In this document: one piece after another, positions 1 to 19,732 of the stretch | How the letters are laid out: the number at the start of each line of letters is the position of its first letter | How positions within the stretch are numbered: the first letter of the stretch is position 1 | Source of the DNA: Pelodera strongyloides | Lineage: Eukaryota > Nematoda > Chromadorea > Rhabditida > Rhabditidae | Assembly: GCA_036852015.1 (NCBI GenBank) | Contig: JAANDG010000228.1 | Span: 147,905-211,904, forward strand | DNA length: 64,000 nt | Reading direction: 5' to 3' | Notes under the pieces: model-generated | Database searches by the model: none | Told to the model about the DNA's origin: nothing | What the model saw: only the letters and a program-made list of their open reading frames with translations | Position numbers and translations under genes: made by a program

Positions 1-226
1 TAGAATCTTATTCATTAACTTTTAATTATCGATTGTGATATCTACTATTGATCGTGCGCCTATGGCGCTAAGGCCGAAGATCATACGAAGGAGAGGGTGC
101 CGATTAGGCTCTGGTCCTCAGGCGCGCAGCGCGGAAATGCGTAGCCGCCTCCGCGGGAAAAGAATCGCAAAATACTTTTGGTTAGGTGTAAATGTTCTTC
201 TTCATCACTTATTATTCTCGTAATAG

Positions 227-1942
227 ATTGATACGACCGATATTCTCTTTGTGGCATCGGGCGCTTTTTCCAATTTGGACAAGATTGTCGGAAGAAGACT
301 CGACAAGAAAACTCTTGGATTTGGTGAGTTCTGCGTTTAAATTATTTAATTGAGTTCTATTTACAAGCGTGTTTCTTTGTTTAAAGGCAATATTAAAAGG
401 ATAGTGTATAGAGGACAGTGATGATTGTAAGGACATAGTACCATAGTACTGCATGGACATCCTAAAACCTGGAATGGGTTTGCGCTATTTGATGTATTCA
501 TTTGATTGTTGGTTCTCAATCTCAACACGTCTTCGGTTATTTGAATTGAACTGATGTGTGATTTGTTCAGGTTCATCGCAAGGCGAAATGAGAATTACCG
601 GAGATGACATGGAATCGGCAGCCGCCAAGAAGAGAGACTCTCTTCTGTCACAGGTAGAGATTACAATCTGATTTACTTGCTGTGTACCTCTTATCCAGTA
701 TAGATTGTTCGATTGTCTTCGTCTTATTTTACTTTACGGTATACTGTACTTGAGGTTTGGAATTTTCTATATGTTGCGGTTACTCTGCTTATAGTGACTA
801 CAGTGTTGTTTCTGCTGTAGATAGTGAGAGCTCCGCAAAATAAACAGACGAGTGATAATATACCTGTCTCTTCATAATTTCATATCATATAAGTCTGAAA
901 AATGAAGACAGGTTGTTTATACCAGGCTACCTACCACCTACATGTCCAGCTTGCACCTCCTATCAAACTCTCACCAATCTTTCTCCTTTCTTACAGGCTG
1001 ACCAAGGAGATCTGATCCAGTTCGGAATCGTCCCCGAATTGGTCGGTCGTTTCCCAGTACTCGTGCCGTTCCACTCGTTCGATCAGCAAGTAAGTACAGT
1101 ATTTTTGCTTTGCGCGGCACAATTGCGCCTAATTATATCGTTTCGTTATGGTACTGTATGTTTTCACGGTTACGGCAATCCCAAGAGACTTCATATGTGT
1201 AAGTTTTATGTATAAATGAGCAACATGTTGTATCATTATGATTGTATGTAAGTCGTGTCTTTCAGATGTTGGTACGTGTCCTGACGGAGCCACAAAATTC
1301 ATTGATCGCTCAGCTGAAACTTCAGTTCGCCATTGATAATGTGAGTGTTTGTTTGCTCTTCGTGTAATACTAATTGCAAGCACACCCATTCAAATACGGG
1401 TGTGAGTTACAAAAATACAGGTTTTGGGTTGTATGGTGCATTTATCTTTGAGGGTACGATAAGTGGCAATAAGTAATGTTAACTCTGTAGGTGGACCTCT
1501 CATTCTCTGAGGATGCTCTTCATGAGGTGGCCCGCATGGCCCTAGAGAGAAAGACTGGTGCCCGCGCACTTCGATCCATCCTGGAGAATGTTCTATTGGA
1601 TGCCAAGTTTATGGTACCGGGCAGTGATATCGAGAACATTCACATCACGGCCGCATGCATACGGGTGAGTGTTTTTAACGTTTGATTTGGGATATCTAGG
1701 TTTAGGTACCAATAAGGATAAGCTGTTAAGTTATCGCAGATCCCCGTTGGTTCGCTAGTATACAAGCACAAGGGGAGATCATTGTGAATGTTAGTTGATA
1801 TTCGTTCAATACGAGATGCATTATCGTGGATGGATTTTAATATGAATTTTCTATTTGGTATGGTTCAGTGTTTTCATTTCAGGGCGAGGAGCCTTTCCAC
1901 TTTACACGTCGAGCAGTCCAACAGTCGGCATCAATGGCATAA
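227..1942 (+). CDS. clpX: Mitochondrial ATP-dependent Clp protease ATP-binding subunit ClpX, 3' part
   Basis: AAA+ unfoldase of the mitochondrial matrix that feeds substrates to the ClpP peptidase. Six exons are readable: 227-323, 571-653, 997-1089, 1266-1340, 1491-1664 and 1883-1942 (TAA stop), all with GT-AG borders and consistent phase. Recognisable stretches are [19 protein letters not shown] (end of the ATPase large domain), [19 protein letters not shown], and [20 protein letters not shown], which holds the sensor-2 GAR motif of the small domain. The zinc-binding N-terminus, Walker A and Walker B lie upstream of the window. The C-terminal tail ([14 protein letters not shown]...) is short, and the linker encoded by 571-653 differs from the vertebrate protein. 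A possible poly(A) signal AATAAA lies at 2597-2602, about 650 nt after the stop. Family assignment is firm; the gene is partial only because of the window edge. Confidence 0.95.
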
Positions 1943-3360
1943 GCTAATTATTAGGAAAGTTAGTTGTTAGTCACGTTTGTGTTTTGTAGATTGTGTGTAC
2001 TTTGCTAACCCTTAGGCGTTAGTATCATATCAGTACGATAATCGAACAGTAATAAGTAACTCAAAACAAGCAGAAAAACTGATAATATAAGTGTCTTTAT
2101 AGCAATACTACTTTGATTGTTCATTGGCCTTTTGATATATTCATGTCAAATCCGAAAAAAAAGTAGTGCAATTATTGCACCTTACGTATTTTTCTGCATG
2201 CGACGTACACATGCTTGTGGATAATATATTTTTTCTAACAGTAGGCGTATTTTCGTCAGAGGCGTAAGTAGGTTGTTTATTCAGGGGTATATTCTGTAGT
2301 TTTCGTTTTCTTTTCTAGAATAGTGCCTGCTTTGTATGTAGACTAACTAGATTATTTACCCTGTGGTGTAAACCCCCCTCCCTTTAGATTTATTATTTTC
2401 TTTATCTCACAGCTTTTCGATGTACATAGACAACTTGATGAGTGGTAGTATGCATATATGCCTAATAGATTTCATTCTTGCGTACTACCCTTTCATCGAT
2501 AAATTGGGTTTATTTTGTTTCCTTTTATAACTTAGATTTGTTTTCATATTTTCTTGAAGAGTATCGCAACTGTATATTTTTTGGCTCCGTATTGTGAATA
2601 AAGTTCTAAACGTAGTCTGTACCATTCTAATATTTTATTAATTTAATTAGCTATTTTAATTTAATCGTGTCGGTGGCGTGCGGGCGGGGCTTCAAATCTT
2701 CAATGACCGGGGTTCGACGTCAATTTCAGATGGCTCTACGGAATAGATTGAAACATCTGAGAGTGCGGTCACTGAGAAACCGGACATGGCTGAAATTATA
2801 TGCAAATTATTACAGTAATGCTAGACTAAGCAATGTTCGTGCAAGTTTTATTTGTATGAGGAAGCATAAGTACTTAATGTATACTTTATTCAGCATAAAG
2901 TACTGTACAATCCTAGTTCTAGAGAAACACAGGCCATGGAGGCACCTCAGGAGGGCGAACGTTGATTCTAGACACATCACCTGTACTGAGGTGATCCTCC
3001 TGAACAGGAACCAATATGAAGTTCCTGAGTCTCTGCAGACATTCTATCGAATCACTGACTAACGGGGCACCCGGATACGATGATACCGGGAATGGCACTG
3101 AAAGATCAGTTCAGATTCTGAGTATTTGAACGGAACACAACTTGATCATAATCATAGTGCTGCTATGCATCAGGCGCCGGACCCATCTGTTGATTATTCC
3201 AAATTTCAGTTGTTTCATATACGTTGCATAAAAAGTTGAGTTTAGCATGGACGCATCCTGATAATCCCAAACCCTTGATAAACTTGTTAACCCTTGTTAA
3301 TACCTAATGCTCTGTGCTATGAAGCTCTTAGGTTACCAATCGACCAAATGACATATTTTC
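1943..3360. other. Intergenic: clpX 3' region and unassigned sequence
   Basis: AT-rich DNA after clpX with an AATAAA at 2597-2602. A 131-codon open frame (2667-3062, +) is Arg-rich, has no recognisable domain, and begins next to a weakly tRNA-like stretch (GGGGTTCGACGTC near 2710). I do not support it as a gene. Nothing else recognised. Confidence 0.5.
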
Positions 3361-4375
3361 TTAAATAACAATGTATGACCTACTCTCGCAGGCGATTTCG
3401 CTGAAAGGCTCCGAGTAGATAGAGCAGTCCAGAAGGTCTTCCTCCCCTTCACTCAGTGACTCGATCTGGGAGGTGAGCACCAGGTCAGCAAAGGTGACAT
3501 TGGTCTGGGAGGGTGGAAGACTGTACACTGACACGTCTTGGTCTGCCCAGCTATCCTCATCTGAAATAGGAAAGTAGGAGCCTCTCTCTTTCGGGAACCC
3601 TCTCCCTCTCTTGATCTGTAATCCTCTCTCTCTCTCTCTCTTGCAGCCTCTCTCTTACTCTCGCACTCTTACTCTCTCACTCTTACTCTCCCTCTCTCGC
3701 TCCGAAATCTGTGTCGTTAGCATACCATGTACGGTTACATTCGTTTCAGAGGGTGGTTGCGAGTAAATCGAGTATTCCGAAGCAGCCTGCAGCATTGAAC
3801 TGGCAGTAAGCAAGTCCTCGTCGTCAAGTTGTTGTTCTAAAACATCGTCAAATATTCGGCGCATCACCTCATATGTCCAATATGTCCAAACCTCATATTT
3901 AAAGAAAACAAGTCCCTTGGAACTAGAGCCACTATGATTACACAGCTGAAACTGAAACATCACGCAATCAGACTCAGAAACATAGTTTGGAAAAAACTAC
4001 AGTAACTGCTTGAACGGTACCTTGCTGAAGAAACTCTCTCATCGATACGATAATTTCCGAAGGAGGCATGTTTGAGTACATCGACAGATCGGACACACAT
4101 GTGTATTCACTATCGGACACTGAAATACGTACAAATGGGGGGGCCGAAAACTGCGTCCGGAGCTTTACACCTACAGTGCTTCTTCACTCCTCATTTTCAC
4201 CTACAGTACTTTTCTAACCTTTTCGTCATCATGGTAATGTGGTCGTAAGTCGTAAGTCTAGCTGTCTACACAACGGGATATTTAAATCAATAGTAATAAG
4301 ATTTACTGTAGAATATAGCAACCTGGAAGGAAACTCACGACTCTCGCTGGTATTTTCTATGTGAACAGGATCCAT
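3361..4375 (-). CDS. Small acidic protein with YSxPPS repeats (unknown family)
   Basis: I do not recognise this family. The predicted 148-aa protein is read from four exons on the minus strand: 4375-4339 (ATG, MDPVHIENTSES), 4119-4021, 3836-3726 and 3560-3361 (TAA). All three introns are phase 1 with GT-AG borders, so the two internal exons are symmetrical. Each of the last three exons carries a related motif: DLSMYSNMPPSEIIV, EYSIYSQPPSETNV and DVSVYSLPPSQTNV, and the last exon has a degenerate fourth copy (DCSIYSEPFSEI). The protein is rich in Asp, Glu and Ser, with no signal peptide, membrane segment or known catalytic motif. The repeat looks like exon duplication. The ATG is the first in frame, 19 nt after a CAGCAG acceptor-like site that could take a spliced leader. 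The start exon is the least certain part. Confidence 0.6.
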
Positions 4376-4636
4376 GGCTATCACTAAGCCGACACTGCTG
4401 AGAGAACTGCGAACTGAGCTCTTCTCGCAGATCCAAGTGTTTATACTTACCCTAATTATTCTAATTTCACAAGTTATAGGTAAACCTACGAACACCGACA
4501 ACCCCAACAAAAATAAAATTAGCATAGACAAAAAGAACTAGATTCCGACATTATCGTATGCAAATGAGATAGCACCTCCACTCATTCACTTTTCTACGCT
4601 TTCCACAAAGCTTCAATTTGTTGACAACCGTCTACA
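4376..4636. promoter_or_regulatory. Candidate bidirectional promoter
   Basis: This 261-bp interval separates the start codons of the divergently transcribed YSxPPS gene (-) and the small membrane-protein gene (+). It is AT-rich with no clear TATA box that I can assign. Its role is inferred only from the gene arrangement. Confidence 0.35.
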
Positions 4637-5517
4637 ATGGTCTACACTTACCAGGTCAGTCTTTTACCACTAGGATTATTCTAAGACCCTCTCTATCTCC
4701 CTCTCTATCAGACTCTACCTCCTCTACGTCCCTCCAACTCCCTCCCTATCACGATCTCCCTCCCTATCAGAGAGTGAGAGATCTCCCTCTGAGATACATA
4801 TATCAGCGAGATCTCCCTCTCAGACATATACATCTATAAATGGTTAAATTACTTATTCTATTCACAACATCAAGGAATCAGTCAGTCAGATAGGAACTAC
4901 AAACCCTCTATCACACGCTCCCCTATCACCCCTCTTTCAGTCCATTGACTTTCAATACTAATAAAATTTGAGGAGAAGACTAGCTTCCAAGCTCACACTC
5001 TCCCCTATCCCCCCTTTTCAGTCTGTTGGCTGGCAGGATATCCTCACTCCCTTCGTCTCGTGGATATGGTTCCTCTTCACCGTGTGGTTGATCTGCATCA
5101 TCATCATCCAGAACTGCCTCATCGATCATAAGACTATGCAGCCGAAACAGGTGCGAGAAGGCGTTTACGGTTTCATTCACATCCTTACGCTTATGAATAC
5201 TTAGGTTAATTCCCTGACGCTTACTAAACTCATTCCTTGTTCGCAGTACAATCACAATCACCATCGATTGTCCGTTTCCAATACAAGAAATCATAAACTG
5301 GAAAACTTGAGCTTATATCTACAAAGCGTCAAGAAAAACCTTTCGCACAGTCGCCGCACAAAACGTTATACGCAAACCCACTGAAATACGAGTCGGCGAA
5401 CTTACGGCGCCCGTGCCGCGGTCATTTTTTCAGAGAAACCTCGCCTACTAATCCTCTTTCTTTCAGCCACCATTCGGATACCACTGTCGCCGCCGACGCC
5501 CGCTTCCCACTAAATGA
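4637..5517 (+). CDS. 65-aa single-pass membrane protein (unknown family)
   Basis: Predicted from three exons: 4637-4654 (MVYTYQ, then donor GTCAGT), 5022-5150 and 5467-5517. Both introns are phase 0, and acceptors TTTTCAG and TTTCTTTCAG are good. Exon 2 begins SVGWQDILTPF and contains one strongly hydrophobic stretch of about 24 residues (FVSWIWFLFTVWLICIIIIQ). The tail ends in a basic RRRR cluster and Lys. The stop TGA is followed at once by AATAAA (5520-5525), which supports this strand. With the membrane segment near the N-terminus and a basic tail, a type III-like topology with the tail in the cytosol is plausible (inference). The antisense frame over exon 2 gives an Asp-rich peptide, but it lacks matching splice sites. 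Function unknown. The six-codon first exon is the weakest part. Confidence 0.55.
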
Positions 5518-5525
5518 GAAATAAA

Positions 5526-6006
5526 CCTGCCACGTTAACTTCCGCAATTAATAAATATTTATTTACCAAATGGAGAGATAAAAATACCAAAATACGTATA
5601 GCATAAATTATGTTTAAAAGCCTGAAAACAATAACAAAACAACTATGAGTGCAAGGAACAACAAGATTAAAATATTAATGTACATTGGGCATCTTGTACT
5701 GTACAGATACAGATACCTGTTTAATTGTTTAATTAAAAAAAACTTTAAACAGTAAGTCTGAACATTGTAAGTTGACGTAAATTTTAAACAATGGAGGAAT
5801 CAACATGACTACCCACAAGACTAGGAACTATGTACTGTACTATATGTTTACAAAACGCCTACTTCCTACTCCTAAGCCAGTGAAAAAAAAACATTAAAGA
5901 ATGCCAAAATACTATCACAATCTAAAACACACCTCTAAGGTAGTACTGTACAAATGTTCGCGAAAACTATAAACCATAAAGTACCGTACCCTCATGACAA
6001 AGTCCT
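5526..6006. other. Intergenic, 3' flanks of two convergent genes
   Basis: AT-rich. Holds TTTATT near 5562, which reads AATAAA on the minus strand and could end the NFS1 transcript. No open frame of interest. Confidence 0.5.
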
Positions 6007-9000
6007 TTAGTGTTGTGTCCATTGGATACTTTTCAGGTCAATTCCTTCCTGGACCATTTCCCATAGTGGAGATAACTCGCGGAGTCGCTCCGTCTCTCGC
6101 ACGCACAAATTGATGGTGTGTTGTACCTGAACATCTCACATTTAAATCCTTATATACATAATATAATGTAACATAATAACACCATATAAGAAGCTAAGCT
6201 AGACTAACAATAAGCTAGTTTTAGCACGGGAGTGATCACTTTCTTGATAATAGAGCGTGACGGTAAAAATATGATACATTCATGGGGGTGATGGTCTATG
6301 AATACAAATGAAAGACATTACAACTACTAGAATATAATTCTAGTAAAGAACCAGGTCGTTTGTCCAATAGTCGATATTTTGATCTTACGTAGCGTTGCCA
6401 AAGCAAGTATGCAATTATCTTAGTGCCCAAACCCCAAACTAACATATAATGCCCAGAAAAAGTCGACACTGTATTTCAAAACCACGTGTAACCAAGAAAC
6501 CAAGAAAACCAAGAAACAAATACATACGTCCTGTTCCGTTGTGAACCGTCCGATTCCAAATCTGATGCTCGAATGTGCCAGGTCCTCCTCACTTCCAATA
6601 GCTCTGAGCACATAGGATGGCTCGAGGGAGGCCGAAGTACACGCCGAACCAGAGGAGAGCGCAATCGTCTTGAGCGCCATTAGAAGGGATTCACCTGGAC
6701 AAAAGGGGGATTAATGAACTGAGCTGAGCGACAATATGACGCGGAAATTGGACACCCAAAAACAGCACCAGAGAGGGAGGAATGCAAGGCTCTAGCAGGG
6801 GTACAGCAGACCTCGATTGCAACTTCCAAATTATATATTGACCGAAACATGTGTTTTATTAAAAAGTCTATCACTAGCCACCTCCAACCACCTCCATTTA
6901 CTCACGGAATTTATACCCTGGGCTCTAGCACGCAGACCTCGAGCAACTTATTATGTGAAACTAGATGTCTATTCTGGCTGCACTAGTATACAGTTCACTA
7001 GTTCACATGCGTCCATCTTTCCCGTCCTTTTGCACAATACAAGAATCAGTAATTCACCTTGCAACTGCTCCGCTTGTTAGTTAGTATATGCCTTTTGTGT
7101 AAAAGAAAACTAACCTTCAACGTAAGCGAAACTAAGGTTCAAACATCCGGGATAACTCTGTTCTGCGTCTCCATTTCTGATTATATGCGGCAACTTCTTC
7201 TGCACGCCCTCAACCAGCATATCGGAAAGGCGTTTCACATGTGCGTGGTCAAATTCTGAAAACACACGGATTTCATTTGTATAAGCATAAGTGAAAAAAA
7301 TCCTCCCACGGTCAGCTACATATTCGCATCACTACAAAGAAAGAATGATGCGGAGGCATAAGACATAGTAGACATACCGTACGAACTTATCCTGCTAAAG
7401 TTCCAGTTCCCAATCACTTAATCCTTTAGCCATTAGGCTGTGACATGGATCCACGCACTGCCCCCCCCCCCCCCCCCCCCCCGAACGCTCCCCAATCCTA
7501 ATCCATCTCTCCCCACGTGAAAGGACCAAAGGTTACACAAAATCAATAACCTAACAAAACCTACCCATCTCCTCCTTAGCTATCCTGCAAGCCTCCCCAA
7601 TGCCCACACAGAGTGGGGATGCGAGTGTGCCCGACCTTAATCCCCTCTCCTGTCCTCCACCAGACATCTGTGCCTCCAGACGGACACGAGGACGACGACG
7701 CACATACAGTGCACCAACACCTGCAAATTAATGTTAATTAATAATGTATTGCTCATCGGCACACCACAAACTACAAGTCGCACAACTGGCAAGTAATGAC
7801 AAGTCCCGAAATGGCCTATGCCCTAAGCCTAAGCACAACGGCAAAAATGAACAACTTAAATAAATATTACGAGGCGCCGAGCTAAAGGAATTAACCAATT
7901 TTTTGGCCTCACTCAAGTGAACGCCATAGGAAGATCGCTCTTATAGAACTAGGATAAACCTTACCTTTAGGTCCGTATAGCTTATGTCCCGAAATGCTCA
8001 TCAAATCAATTTTTAGTGCATTCACATCTATCGGCACTTTTCCTGTTGCCTGTGCAGCGTCCGTGTGAAAGTGAATTTTCTTTGACCGGCATAGCTCGCC
8101 TAGAAATAGAGGATCGTTGCTTCATCTAGCAAGCTGCCGCTTCTCTTTAATTGCTTCATTTGATTGTTTTACTTATCGCTGTACGCACTAATTCAATTGC
8201 TTGAATTCATAAAGAAAATATGTAGTTGTAACAGACGTGAGGTTATCTATCTTTTATCTAAGAACTCAAGATTCTACAAATAACACAATTCTACGAACTT
8301 CGAAACACATACCTATCTCTTTAATCGGCTGCAAGACTCCAATTTCATTGTTGACAAACATACAGGAAACTAAGCAGGTTTCTGGAGTGATGGCGTGTTC
8401 GAGGACCTAATATATCCAGGGACAGTCAACAATACAAACACACACACACCATACACACTCCCACACATTCGTAAATGGTTGTTGATAGACGATAAGGACA
8501 TAAGGAGTACACCGATTAGATCCAAGGCACAACAAACAAAGTATATTCTTACGAACTTACGACACCCAAGTCAAGTCAGACTAGCAAACAAACCTCCAAG
8601 TCCACAATTCCATTTGCTTGAACTGGCAAATAAGTCACTTTGAATCCCTCTAGCTCAAGACTGCGGCACGAGTCCAGCACACACTTATGCTCCTGAACAA
8701 TGACCTTGAAATAGATTGGGGCAAACAATAGGCTAAGCAGTAGGGCCAAAGTCTATAAAAACATACTGAAACATTTAACACTTCATCTCTTCTTTACACC
8801 ACATATTCTCACGGCTCCGGCTAACGCTCATTTATCAGTATTCGTCCTGTAGGCACGGGAGGACGGGCCGACGCGTCGAGCAATGATAATAGCAGTGATA
8901 ACTCGTATGGAGAGAAAATCATATGCTAACGAGGGTTCTTCGTTGTATTGTAGTTCCTATCTGGTGAATACGATAACAGGTAAGTTACAACTCGGGAAAA

Positions 9001-10032
9001 TAATAAATTGAACATGAAACATTGAGAGTGAGAGATCGAACCGAGATCTGATTTGACAAACAGTGCAAAACATTACTCAAAAACTACAAAAAGAATATTA
9101 AGGGATAACCCTACTTCTATTCCTAACAGTTAGCGTACTGCCGAAAAAAACGCACCGTTTGAAGAGTTATCACGTGATTCTTTCCAGTTTGTCGTTGAAA
9201 CTTGGCCACTCCTTTGATTGCAATATTGTTCGACTCTGTAGCTCCACTGGTGAAGACAACCTATAAATGCATCCACTTGCAATTTACAATTAGGAAAGTT
9301 CATCAGTTCATTGCCTCTTTACAGAACATACACCAAGGGTTAAGAAACTTAAACGAACCTTCACTCCCACACATCTAAACACCACGAAAATAATTTTCTT
9401 CTTTCACTTTCTAACATTTTCTTTGTTATGCAGCATCGATTTCACGCAACAAAAAGCAAATACTTGACACTCTTTTAAGGTCGTGATTAAGTATATAACC
9501 TTCACTTACGCTCGAGATTGATAACCTGCTGCTCACTCATAAACAAAAAGAAAACATCCTAATCCTACCTCTTTTGGATCGGCATTTATAAGCGATGCGA
9601 TGTGCTCTCTCGCCTTTTCCACCGCTGCCTCAGCCTTCCATCCATATGCATGCGTCCTACTGTGGGGATTGCCAAATTCACCAATCATGTAGGGAAGCAT
9701 AGCATCCACAACACGAGGGTCCTGCAAGTACGCGTATTTACACTGTAACCTGAACGGATCATATTTTACACCAAATGCCATGGCCATACAGCTCGTAATC
9801 ATCATCAACCCATTAATACAACGCGTGAAGACATCAACAAGCACAAACATTCATCTAGCAGGAGCCATTTAGAATCTCACAACGACTTACATCGGTATCT
9901 TGATAATAATTAACATACCATCTGAGTGGTGGCTTGTACATCCAAATAAGCGGGAGCCGTCGGGGCGAAATTATGTGGCACTGCCAGTGTACGCCGGAAG
10001 ACCAGCACCACTTCTTTTGCCTTGCGAAGCAT
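6007..10032 (-). CDS. NFS1: Cysteine desulfurase, mitochondrial (NFS1)
   Basis: PLP enzyme that takes sulfur from cysteine for Fe-S cluster assembly with ISD11 and ISCU in mitochondria. Complete, ten exons, 427 aa: 10032-9919, 9721-9569, 9260-9156, 8692-8594, 8406-8313, 8099-7965, 7720-7565, 7255-7115, 6694-6528 and 6126-6007 (TAA). All borders are GT-AG and all phases agree. Exon 1 gives a basic, mitochondrial-presequence-like start ([14 protein letters not shown]) leading into [12 protein letters not shown]. Key sites seen are [18 protein letters not shown], the PLP lysine in [10 protein letters not shown], the persulfide cysteine in [17 protein letters not shown], and the C-terminus [19 protein letters not shown]. 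Length is close to the human enzyme. An acceptor-like GTTTAG ends 2 nt before the ATG, so spliced-leader addition there is possible. Introns are short, and one holds a C22 tract. Confidence 0.97.
7461..7482. repeat. Poly-C/poly-G monopolymer tract (22 nt)
   Basis: Uninterrupted run of 22 C on the plus strand, so G22 on the coding strand of NFS1, inside the intron between exons 7 and 8. Such tracts can form G-quadruplexes. Confidence 0.95.
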
Positions 10033-11705
10033 CTCTAAACGATACTTCAATTATAACTTTCTTTTTTATAAAAACAAAATTCAAGATAATGAGAAACTGC
10101 CACAACAACACATTACACGACAGTAAACCCCGGTAAAAATGTAGAATATTACCCACCGCCGCGGGAACCGGGAAAATACTACCCCACAACAAAGGGGTAG
10201 TATTTTCCCAAGAAAAAATTGAGCACAAATACTACCCGAAAAATGTTCCAAGTGCACTATAAAACCGCAATAACAAACAAAAAAATATACTCAAATAATG
10301 TTCACAACGGAAAATTATACCGCTTATCACACCTGACAAATTATTCATAAAAGTTTATTGAACAAGGTCAGAAATACACATAAAACGAGTAATTGTAGTG
10401 TCTTTTTTTACAAACGGAAAGGGATAAACAATCCTCAACCAACAGAAAGTAAGGTGAGCGATATTTGTTGGAAGAGACAAAAATAATAAAAATAAAGTGA
10501 TCGACTGCACTGACTGCAGAAAAGCGCGAAAGAAGCTTCCAAAACTTACGCAACAATAAAACACAGACTACAAACTACATATCAAAAGAAACAAAACTAC
10601 GAAACGAAGATGTAAACACATTTCGTAACCGGGCGTTTATGTGAATAAATAGATATATGGATCTGTAAATAACCTGTTGCGGCTCAGCATTAGCAACTGA
10701 TAGGAATGAGAGGGACAATTTTGCCTAATAGGAAGAATGCGATCCACAATACAATCAAAACTAAACTAAAGGAGGTACAAAAGTATATAAAAACCAAAAA
10801 CGACTATTTTAACAACAACAAGTGAATACAAAGCTTTACCGAAATCATCTCCACATGCCAAAGCGAAGCCTAATAGCACGTACGGAGCAATACAATCCAA
10901 ATAAACACATTATATCAAAGTTACTGCCGTTACTGGAAAAGAATAAAGACAAACGGTGCAAATTCAGGCACATCTATGGGGACCTAGGTAGTGGTATTAT
11001 ACGTGGTTCCTGAAACACACAGGACAGCAGCACAAAAAAAAGACACCCAATACAATGGGAGTGCAGTTGTCCAATATACGTTCAAAAACCACTTGTTATA
11101 CCACTTTAAAGAGTAACCTACTTTCAGCCGTTCTTTTCCGGAGTTGAAAGAACTTCCAGCAAACAAATGCTCAGGCAAAGTCCAAATTAAAGATCTCTGC
11201 CTTGCGCACTTCAATTTTCAATTTTGCTTCAAGGCTCGCTGTGGCAAGTAAACCATTTCTTACAAAATACAAAGTTCACGACTAAAACTGGTAAAACTTC
11301 AAGTTGCCAAGGAAAAACGTTAACGCAAGGCCGAGATCGTCAAAGGGACATTTCACTCCCACTATTTATTTGCAGCCATGTAAAATATCCAAACAAACAG
11401 GAATTAAAGGCCCCATTAAAAACAGACACGACGGTATAGTTTTGGCAACAAACACAAAAATACGAAGAAGCTTGTCCAAGTGTGTAAAAAAAGAGAATTG
11501 GTTCTGAATCCGATTTCGGCTCTGAGCGTGGAACGGACAACGTTATCAATACCTGGAACAATGTTAACCATGTTCAAATAGTGTTTTACTATGCGTCTGT
11601 TTTCTTAACTACACTCTCTCCACTCTCCAACAAACTAAGCCCGCGATAATGAGCTGGAGCCAATTGATATCTAATTGCGAACAAAATAAACCACGCACTT
11701 ACTTA
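10033..11705. other. Intergenic between the NFS1 start and the CK2 alpha 3' end
   Basis: AT-rich. It contains the NFS1 upstream region and the CK2 alpha 3' flank, plus one perfect hairpin (10170-10209). Several short open frames (for example 11224-11507, +) have no recognisable features and no convincing splice signals. I see no gene. Confidence 0.5.
10170..10209. repeat. Perfect inverted repeat, 16-bp arms
   Basis: Arms GGGAAAATACTACCCC (10170-10185) and its reverse complement (10194-10209) are separated by an 8-nt loop. It lies about 140 bp upstream of the NFS1 ATG. Role unknown; it may be a small mobile-element remnant or an operator-like element. Confidence 0.85.

Positions 11706-19732
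<8,027 letters not shown>

Noticed and set aside
2667..3062. 131-codon open frame on the plus strand next to a tRNA-like GGGGTTCGACGTC
   Set aside because: Arg-rich, no recognisable domain, no splice or poly(A) support; the tRNA-like part does not fold into a cloverleaf.
4980..5294. Minus-strand 104-codon frame with an Asp/Glu-rich peptide
   Set aside because: It is antisense to the hydrophobic exon of the plus-strand membrane-protein gene, which has consistent splice sites and a poly(A) signal. Runs of ATC/GTC codons give Asp on the other strand.
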